This document shows, in pieces, positions 1-4,834 of a stretch of 7,477 nucleotides of DNA. This DNA comes from Bin80 sp022820435 (GTDB lineage Bacteria; Bacteroidota; Rhodothermia; Rhodothermales; Bin80). Numbering within the stretch: position 1 is the stretch's first letter; every line of letters begins with the position of its first letter. Location: the NCBI GenBank assembly GCA_022820435.1, contig JAJEFL010000027.1, positions 1 through 7,477 on the forward strand. Reading direction: 5' to 3'. Under the pieces are notes generated by a model. That model was given only the letters and a program-made list of their open reading frames with translations, was not told the origin of the DNA and did not search any database. Both the position numbers and the translations under genes were made by a program.

Positions 1-267
1 ATTCCCGCGGCTGCCCTGCCTACAAGTCCGGCTCGTCGCGGTGATTCAAAAATTTCTCATCTCCCATACGGTACCACAAAAGGCGGGGATCTGCAACATG
101 TGGATAAAGCGCTAAGCTTAAAATAGCGTGTCAGGATTTCGATATTGGTAAGCGTGATATTTTTCCGCCCAGAGATCAAAACTCATCCTGTGCGGAAATG
201 GCATGTTACGGCGGCGAATTTCTATCAGAATAGCAGCCGTGACCGAACATAACGACAGTTTACCCTG
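1..267. other. Intron 3' flank, no recognisable gene
   Basis: I see no convincing gene, RNA or terminator here. On the minus strand a frame is open from the intron boundary (267) to a TAA at 118-120 and ends with residues such as SFDLWAEKYHAYQYRNPDTLF split around position 160. I do not recognise this peptide. It may be the downstream exon of a small gene interrupted by the intron, or a chance open frame. The first 117 bases contain only very short frames with no start signal. Confidence 0.5.
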
Positions 268-306
268 ATCGCGGTAGGGACCCGGGTTTCCCCGGGCCCC
301 CCGCAC
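268..306 (-). ncRNA. Group II intron domain VI with branch-point A
   Basis: Domain VI supplies the branch-point adenosine for lariat formation. On the minus strand GCGG pairs with CCGC, the next G run pairs with UCCC, and an inner CCCGGG/CCCGGG stem is closed by a GAAA tetraloop (281-296). A single A at 275 is left unpaired, eight nucleotides from the 3' end at 268, which is the position expected for the branch point. This geometry is what makes the 3' intron boundary convincing. Confidence 0.8.
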
Positions 307-339
307 GGATCCGACCATGCGCGCTAACGCAGGCGGCTC
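307..339 (-). ncRNA. Group II intron domain V hairpin
   Basis: Domain V is the catalytic hairpin that binds the active-site metal ions. The minus strand begins GAGCCG, which contains the catalytic AGC triad, and closes with CGGATC, as in related introns. The apical stem pairs TGCG with CGCA. The middle of the helix (CC opposite GT) pairs less well than in active relatives, so catalytic competence is doubtful. Direct abutment to domain VI supports the assignment. Confidence 0.8.
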
Positions 340-340
340 C

Positions 341-408
341 TCCCTTGGGTCACACCGTCGTGCATAACGGCAAATTTTGCCGTAGTCGTTTGATCCCATG
401 GGTCACAC
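341..408. repeat. Imperfect 15-bp direct repeat in intron domain IV
   Basis: Two copies, at 341-355 and 394-408, share TGGGTCACAC preceded by TCCC and one differing base, so 14 of 15 positions match. They bracket the end of the reverse transcriptase remnant and lie next to domain V. They may be a footprint of the slippage or recombination that shortened the intron. Confidence 0.5.
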
Positions 409-555
409 TTTTCCATCTCAGCGTGTGGCGTGTGGCGGGATCTCCCAACTTCCCCTTGGGTCGGGGCCTTCGCTCCAGCAACTCCGCAGGATCGCTCCCT
501 TGTTCGCTGCCTTCATTGCTACTATGCCCCGATCTGACTTCTCTATTCCGTACAT
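350..555 (-). pseudogene. ltrA: Group II intron reverse transcriptase, N-terminal remnant
   Basis: From the ATG at 555 the translation begins MYGIEKSDRGIVAMKAANK, closely matching the usual start of intron-encoded LtrA-like proteins (MYGxEKSDxxIVAMKxxNK). The similarity then switches frame near 485-500 and continues as RRPRPKGKLGDP and SVTHGIKRLRQ, which correspond to the next conserved stretch, until a TGA at 352-350. Every catalytic reverse transcriptase motif (including the YADD box), the maturase domain and any endonuclease domain are gone. The gene is therefore dead twice over, by a frameshift and by a large deletion. Family resemblance is from memory and was not checked by alignment. 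Confidence 0.75.
367..383. repeat. Perfect inverted repeat, 8+1+8
   Basis: ACGGCAAA, one T, then TTTGCCGT form a perfect palindrome between the two direct-repeat copies. In the intron RNA it could fold into a hairpin capping the shortened domain IV. It lies exactly where the reverse transcriptase deletion must be. Confidence 0.5.
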
Positions 556-918
556 TGCAGGCTTCGGTGTCCTCCACCTTCCCTGCACGACCCCGAAATA
601 CGATTCCAGGGTAGAATAGAGACCTCCCAGGTCCCGGTAAAGTGCGTGCATGCGTCCCTGGGTTCTTCGACACCGTGGGCCCGTAATCCCTCTCACCATT
701 ACGATGGATTACGTGTTGCCTTCGATCATCAGGAAAATCTCGGCGACCCAGACGATAATTCTTTCGGTGCTCAATAGCCCCGGCCACATGTGCCGCTGTC
801 AACGCTTCACATCTGCCCTCACGAACAGATGCGCATGACTCGCGGAGATATGTACTCGGTTGTAGTTTCATAACGCAGGACTCTCACCCGCTACACTTTA
901 CCAGTTAGCCTGGCGCAC

Positions 919-1107
919 CCTGTATCTCAGTTTCATTGTTCTACGCAATACGGCAGCACTCCATTGCAAATTTTAATGCCTGAAGCTTTATCTTACTGTC
1001 TGCACCGGCTTTATCCGAATATTGATGCAAAATCTACAGTTGAGTCTGTCAATCTCGGCCCGTCCAACATTCTAGTCCCACAAATTCGCTCATAGAAAAG
1101 GTGATGT
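919..1107. other. Intron 5' flank and upstream region of the helix-turn-helix gene
   Basis: No gene can be supported here. On the plus strand a frame is open from the intron edge to a TAG at 1093-1095, with an ATG at 976 (39 codons), but it lacks a ribosome binding site. On the minus strand, a frame running into the intron boundary ends in MKLRYR. No good sigma-70 promoter is visible. The best pair is TTGCAA (964-969) and TTTATC (987-992) with a 17-base spacer, which is weak. Confidence 0.45.
1098..1105 (+). promoter_or_regulatory. Ribosome binding site of the helix-turn-helix array gene
   Basis: AAGGTGAT contains AGGTGAT, a seven-base match to the complement of the 16S rRNA 3' end, just before the ATG at 1108. 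It is the strongest start signal in the window and fixes the start of the gene. Another ATG at 1104 is out of frame. Confidence 0.7.
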
Positions 1108-1974
1108 ATGACCAGAGAGAATCGCAACAGACAGATCATTGAGCGCGTCCGGGCGGGCGAACTTCAGAAAGATGTAGCCAATGATGTGGGGTTGAGCACC
1201 GCGCAGGTATGGCAAATCTGCCTGAAGGCCGGGCTGTCAGGAAAACAAATGAAAAAGGAACGCAACCGTGAGATCATTCGCCGCGTTCAGGCCAGACAGC
1301 CCCCGAAAGCAGTTGCCAAAGAGTTCGGGTTATCACCGGGTATGGTACACCAGATTTGCTTGCAGGCGGGACTGAATATTAAAGATCTTCGGCAATGCGA
1401 AATCCGTAAGCGGAACCGCAAGATCGCGGAACGCGTAGCCAACGGGGAAACTCGGGCCGCCGTTGCCATAGAATTTGGCCTGAGTGCAAATATGGTGCAA
1501 AGCATTTGCAGGAACGAAGGGGTAGCAGCCTGGAAGCGGTTAACCAAACAGGAGTACCAGAAGCGGAACCAGAAGATCATCCAACGTGTTCAGGCAGGCG
1601 AAAATCAGACCGCTGTCGGCAAAGAATTCGGGCTAACCGGAGCCCATGTGGGTTCAATCTGCAAACAGGCAGACGTGTGCGTCCAAGATTTTCAGGAACG
1701 TAACCGCCAGATCTTTCGCCGCGTCCAAAAAGGAGAAGCCCGGAAAGATATTGCTTTAGACCTTGGATTGTCGGTAAGCCGGGTACGCCAAATCTGCAGG
1801 CAGGCAGGACTGGGCAGGAAACACTTTGATAACCAGAAACGGGCTGAACGAAATCAGCAGATCATTGAGCGCGTCCAGACAGGCGAAACCCTGAAAAATG
1901 TTGCTGCGAACTTTGGGTTATCCCCAGGCACGGTACGCAAGATTTGCAATGAAGCGGCAAACCGCCACGGCTAG
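1108..1974 (+). CDS. Protein of six tandem helix-turn-helix repeats
   Basis: The 288-residue product is built from six copies of one unit starting at residues 6, 52, 102, 153, 198 and 248, a spacing of 45-51. The consensus is RNRxIIxRVQxGExxxxVAxxFGLSxxxVxxICxxAGL. A first helix (NRxIIxRV) is followed by a helix-turn-helix in which FGLS forms the turn. The second part resembles sigma-70 region 4.2 and resolvase-type helices (for example LGLSVSRVRQIC in unit 5). Every unit keeps a Cys in the IC pair (38, 84, 134, 185, 230, 280). Lys/Arg/Gln-rich linkers of about 8-15 residues join the units. There is no other domain, no signal peptide and no membrane segment. It most likely binds DNA in the cytoplasm at several adjacent sites. 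Its target is unknown. It is co-directional with the methyltransferase gene 207 bp downstream and might regulate it, but that is inferred from position alone. I do not recognise a named family. Confidence 0.9.
   Translation: MTRENRNRQIIERVRAGELQKDVANDVGLSTAQVWQICLKAGLSGKQMKKERNREIIRRVQARQPPKAVAKEFGLSPGMVHQICLQAGLNIKDLRQCEIRKRNRKIAERVANGETRAAVAIEFGLSANMVQSICRNEGVAAWKRLTKQEYQKRNQKIIQRVQAGENQTAVGKEFGLTGAHVGSICKQADVCVQDFQERNRQIFRRVQKGEARKDIALDLGLSVSRVRQICRQAGLGRKHFDNQKRAERNQQIIERVQTGETLKNVAANFGLSPGTVRKICNEAANRHG
1123..1971 (+). repeat. Six-fold coding tandem repeat, 135-153 bp units
   Basis: Units begin at 1123, 1261, 1411, 1564, 1699 and 1849, each opening with codons for Arg-Asn. They are clearly alike in protein but differ in many codons, so this is not a recent expansion. 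The variable lengths come from the linkers, while the helix-turn-helix core has constant length. Confidence 0.85.
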
Positions 1975-2037
1975 AGTTTCTGGAATTCAGACTTCATCCG
2001 TAGGCTGTTCATGGGAGGCTTCCGGCAGGATCAGAGA

Positions 2038-2065
2038 TTGAAAATTCCTCAAATATCAGTAAATT
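2038..2065 (+). promoter_or_regulatory. Candidate sigma-70 promoter for the mod-res operon
   Basis: TTGAAA (2038-2043, five of six matches to the -35 consensus) and TAAATT (2060-2065, four of six to the -10) are separated by 16 bases. It is the best pair between the helix-turn-helix gene and mod, and would give a leader of roughly 110 nt. It sits between the arms of a small inverted repeat (TCCGGCA at 2021-2027, TGCCGGA at 2065-2071), which could be an operator. Confidence 0.3.
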
Positions 2066-2105
2066 GCCGGATTAGTGGTGAAGATGGACCGAGGGGATTA
2101 ATTCC

Positions 2106-2219
2106 ATGCAAAAAACGGCTCTCTTTTCACTAAACCTGACTGGAGAGCAATTTTACTCAATACACAATTTACAGCAGCAGGATGGGACGACGATCAAAGA
2201 ACAAGCAACGGCAGGTTGA
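2106..2219 (+). CDS. Possible 37-codon leader ORF overlapping mod start
   Basis: An ATG at 2106 is preceded by GAGGGG (2091-2096) with nine bases between, a usable ribosome binding site. The frame runs 37 codons, starting MQKTALFSLNLTGEQF, to a TGA at 2217-2219, and overlaps the first 38 bases of mod in another frame. The mod ATG itself has no well-spaced binding site, so ribosomes leaving this frame might reinitiate at mod (translational coupling). The peptide is not recognised and could be a chance frame. Its translation is inferred. Confidence 0.3.
   Translation: MQKTALFSLNLTGEQFYSIHNLQQQDGTTIKEQATAG
2118..2148 (+). terminator. Terminator-like hairpin in mod leader
   Basis: GCTCTC (2118-2123) pairs with GAGAGC (2143-2148) around a 19-base loop and is followed by AATTTT. 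An A run lies before the first arm and can extend the pairing with the T run. The stem is short and the loop large, so it would be weak on its own. Its place inside the leader ORF, upstream of mod, suggests a possible attenuator. Confidence 0.25.
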
Positions 2220-4746
2220 ACAGTATACCCATCAGGGAAAAGACCGGGTTAATAATCCACCGGTGGGTCTAGTTACCCCGGAAACTGACGGGAGAGATGA
2301 TGTGAAAACTTATCGACATGATCCCCATTTAGACCCTCAACTGCAGTGGGCGGGAAAAGAGGAACGTACTTCCTTCGAAATTCCTACGGTCTCTCTTCAT
2401 GTGCATGAGCGGATGGATCCCCATACCATCATTGATGCAGTGTGCAAACGAACGGAGGATCCCCGGCAGTTATCTCTATTTTCTACGCCGGCAGAGAATC
2501 CGCCAATTCGCCAGGCAATTGAGTTTTATCAGCATCGCCAGAATTGGACCAACAGACTGATCGCGGGGGACAGCCTCCTGGTGATGAACAGTTTATTGGA
2601 GAAGGAGGGACTTGGCGGGAAAGTGCAGACGATTTATATTGATCCCCCTTACGGGGTCAAATATCGCTCCAATTTCCAACCATTTGTCAGCCAACCCAGT
2701 CCTGCCGGTGATGATCAGGATAAAAACCTGACGGCTGAGCCCGAGCAGATCCGTGCATTTCGTGATACGTGGGAACTCGGGATCCATTCATACTTGGCCT
2801 ATCTGCGGGATCGTCTGCTGTTGGCATATGATCTGCTGCATGAAAGCGGGAGTTGTTTTGTGCAGATCGGTGACGAGAACATTCACCGTGTGGGGATGAT
2901 CATGGACGAGATCTTCGGAGCGGAGAACCGGATTGCAACCATCACCTATGCCACTACGGGGGGAAGTTCGGCAAAAACTTTACCACAAGTCGCAGACTAT
3001 ATCCTTTGGTATGCAAGGGATGCAAAAAGGGTGAAGTACCGACAATTGTATGAGTCACTGGATATGAGGGAGAAAGTTGAACAGTTTGGTTGGAGTGCGG
3101 GGGTTGAACTTCCAAATGGAACCTGCCGAAGATTAACCAGAAAAGAGCGATCCGATCCTGATCAATATTTGCCACAGAATACACGAATATATCAGCGGGT
3201 AAGTCTTAGTTCTCAGGGTGCTTCAACGACAGGGAGATCCGAGCCGTATGAATGGAATGGGCGCATCTTCCCCTGCCCGCCGGATAGACAATGGTCAATT
3301 TCCAAAGAGGGGATGGATCGACTTGCGGAACTGGGGCGTCTTGATGATTCCGCAGGCGAGGCCACACTTCGCTGGAAGCACTATGAAGAAGAAGTTCCTG
3401 GAAGGCGAATCAACAACCTCTGGTCCGATAAAGCATCCGAGAGAACTAAGCGCTATGTGGTTCAAACTGCGATCAAGCCGATCCAGCGCTGCATCCTGAT
3501 GACCAGTGATCCAGGAGACTTGGTGCTGGACCCAACCTGCGGCAGTGGAACGACCGCCCATGTTGCGGAACAGTGGGGTAGGAGATGGATTACCTGTGAT
3601 ACGTCGCGCGTGGCAATTACCGTTGCCAAGCAGCGCCTGCTCACCGCTTTTTACGACTACTATGAGTTGGCACGCCCAAATGAGGGAGTTGGGGCCGGGT
3701 TTCGCTATCGCAGTGTGAAAACCGTCTCGCCAAAAATTCTGGGATATGATGAGGAACCCAATCAGACCGTTTTATATGATCAGCCGCACAAAGATGGCCG
3801 TAAGATGCGGGTTGCCGGCCCATTCACCGTGGAAGCCGTTCCTGCACCAACGGTGAAGCCTCTGAGTGAGGGTGATAACGAAAATCCCCCCCCCAATTTT
3901 TCTCTGGCCCGCTCTGGAGAAACAACCCGTCAAAATGACTGGCGGGATGAACTGCTAAAAACGGGGGTGCGCGGGAAGGCAGGTCAGCGTATCTCCTTTG
4001 CAAGGCTCGAACCCTTGCCGGCAATGCGCTTCCTGCATGCCGAGGGCGAAACACATCTGCAGGCAGAAGGAGATGGAGCGCCAGTGGCATCCCCGGACCG
4101 TGTTGTCGTTTCATTCGGGCCGGATCATGCGCCACTGGAGCAGCGGCAGGTTGCGCTTGCCATTGAGGATGCGCAAAAACTCGTCCCAAAACCTACCCTA
4201 ATTGTTTTTGCCGCCTTTCAATTCGATCCCGAAGCGTCCAAAGACATTGATGAACTGAACTGGCCGGGCGTGACCCTGCTCAAGGCGCAGATGAATGTGG
4301 ATCTGCTGACAGATGATCTCAAAAGGAAACGTGCAAGTAACGAGAGCTTCTGGCTGATTGGTCAGCCGGATGTGACCGTAGAAAACCCCAATACGAATAC
4401 AACGGAAGGAGAGTACTGTGTCTCCGTTCATGGATTTGATTATTTCAATATAGAGACAGGAAATATCGAATCCGGCGATGCGAATAAGATTGCAATGTGG
4501 ATGCTGGACACCGATTATGATGGCCGCAGCTTGTTTCCAAGACAGGTGTTCTTTCTTACAGACAGAGGGGCAAAGGATTTAGACCGGCTCAAACGTGATC
4601 TAAAGGCAGAGATTGACCCAAATCTATTAAAAATGTATGTCGGCACCCGCTCACTCCCCTTCAAAGCCGGCCAGCACCGTCGGGCAGCGGTCAAGATCAT
4701 TGATGATCGCGGGATTGAGAGTTTGAAAATTTTGGAATTGGAGTGA
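2182..4746 (+). CDS. mod: Type III-like adenine-specific DNA methyltransferase (Mod)
   Basis: This enzyme transfers a methyl group from S-adenosylmethionine to adenine N6 in a specific DNA site, protecting host DNA and, in type III systems, giving the complex its sequence specificity. The catalytic DPPYG (motif IV) is at residues 154-158, FVQIGDEN at 226-233, and the cofactor-binding DPTCGSGTT (motif I) at 450-458. Having motif IV first is the beta-class order of type III Mod proteins. The roughly 200 residues between them should contain the target-recognition region. A C-terminal part of about 300 residues carries AGPFTVE (545-551) and LDTDYDGRSLF (from 775), features of a subgroup of long Mod proteins paired with large Res helicases. 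At 854 residues it is longer than classical Mod (about 550-700) but somewhat shorter than many of this subgroup. The start MGRRSKNK resembles family N termini (M-x-[KR]-R-x-x-NK), so 2182 is preferred despite a poor binding site. A C9 run lies at 3886-3894. Confidence 0.93.
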   Translation: MGRRSKNKQRQVEQYTHQGKDRVNNPPVGLVTPETDGRDDVKTYRHDPHLDPQLQWAGKEERTSFEIPTVSLHVHERMDPHTIIDAVCKRTEDPRQLSLFSTPAENPPIRQAIEFYQHRQNWTNRLIAGDSLLVMNSLLEKEGLGGKVQTIYIDPPYGVKYRSNFQPFVSQPSPAGDDQDKNLTAEPEQIRAFRDTWELGIHSYLAYLRDRLLLAYDLLHESGSCFVQIGDENIHRVGMIMDEIFGAENRIATITYATTGGSSAKTLPQVADYILWYARDAKRVKYRQLYESLDMREKVEQFGWSAGVELPNGTCRRLTRKERSDPDQYLPQNTRIYQRVSLSSQGASTTGRSEPYEWNGRIFPCPPDRQWSISKEGMDRLAELGRLDDSAGEATLRWKHYEEEVPGRRINNLWSDKASERTKRYVVQTAIKPIQRCILMTSDPGDLVLDPTCGSGTTAHVAEQWGRRWITCDTSRVAITVAKQRLLTAFYDYYELARPNEGVGAGFRYRSVKTVSPKILGYDEEPNQTVLYDQPHKDGRKMRVAGPFTVEAVPAPTVKPLSEGDNENPPPNFSLARSGETTRQNDWRDELLKTGVRGKAGQRISFARLEPLPAMRFLHAEGETHLQAEGDGAPVASPDRVVVSFGPDHAPLEQRQVALAIEDAQKLVPKPTLIVFAAFQFDPEASKDIDELNWPGVTLLKAQMNVDLLTDDLKRKRASNESFWLIGQPDVTVENPNTNTTEGEYCVSVHGFDYFNIETGNIESGDANKIAMWMLDTDYDGRSLFPRQVFFLTDRGAKDLDRLKRDLKAEIDPNLLKMYVGTRSLPFKAGQHRRAAVKIIDDRGIESLKILELE
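3886..3894 (+). repeat. Nine-C homopolymer tract inside mod
   Basis: Nine consecutive C encode Pro569-Pro571, downstream of both catalytic motifs. Loss of one C leads to a TAA and gain of one to a TGA, each within about 25 codons, so slippage would truncate Mod near residue 590. The present length keeps the frame open. Homopolymer or short-repeat tracts switch several known type III mod genes on and off. Confidence 0.75.
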
Positions 4747-4754
4747 TGCAGGGG

Positions 4755-4826
4755 ATGGAAAGCTTGATCAGTTATAAAGGGAATATCCAGCATTATGTCC
4801 GATTCCGGGCTGCCGGGGGAATCTGA
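4755..4826 (+). CDS. Possible 23-codon ORF between mod and res
   Basis: An ATG at 4755, nine bases after the mod stop codon, opens a frame of 23 codons (MESLISYKGNIQHYVRF...) ending in TGA at 4824-4826, eight bases before the res ATG. A GGAG at the very end of mod (4740-4743) is 11 bases upstream. The frame fills almost the whole gap and could couple translation of mod and res. The peptide is not recognised. It may be a chance frame. Confidence 0.25.
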   Translation: MESLISYKGNIQHYVRFRAAGGI

Positions 4827-4834
4827 ATCGAATC

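Larger units (their letters stand above)
268..918 (-). mobile_element. Group II intron, ORF-deleted remnant
   Basis: This is a self-splicing retroelement RNA of about 651 nt read on the minus strand. Its 5' end at 918 reads GTGCGCC, the classical group II start. A GGGTGAGAGTCCTGC element (889-875) and a GAAGGCAACACG element (723-712) resemble domain I of bacterial introns that encode an LtrA-type reverse transcriptase. Domain IV carries the beginning of that reverse transcriptase (start codon at 555-553) but only about 65 codons survive. Domains V (339-307) and VI (306-268) follow almost at once, and the 3' end reads CCTACCGCGAT. A complete intron of this type would be roughly 1.8-2.5 kb, so an internal deletion removed most of the coding part. 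Splicing or mobility would need a reverse transcriptase supplied in trans. The exact 3' boundary could be off by a base or two. The subclass is not assigned. Confidence 0.85.

Noticed and set aside
398..619. Plus-strand frames of 60-90 codons across the intron
   Set aside because: They are antisense to the structured intron RNA, lack start signals and resemble no family.
350..871. A 173-codon open frame on the minus strand
   Set aside because: Most of it lies over intron RNA domains I-III. Only its last part matches the reverse transcriptase remnant, in a different frame from the true start at 555.
964..992. Possible promoter TTGCAA-17-TTTATC before the helix-turn-helix gene
   Set aside because: The -10 matches only three of six consensus bases and the -35 four of six, no better than chance in this AT-richer stretch.
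976..1095. A 39-codon plus-strand frame ending 12 bases before the helix-turn-helix gene
   Set aside because: It has no ribosome binding site, its frame is also open upstream to the intron edge, and the peptide is unfamiliar. Not enough to call a gene.
1123..1971. CRISPR array or simple satellite reading of the repeats at 1108-1974
   Set aside because: Units are 135-153 bp, differ at the DNA level, keep one open reading frame and encode a clear helix-turn-helix. There are no short identical repeats with spacers.
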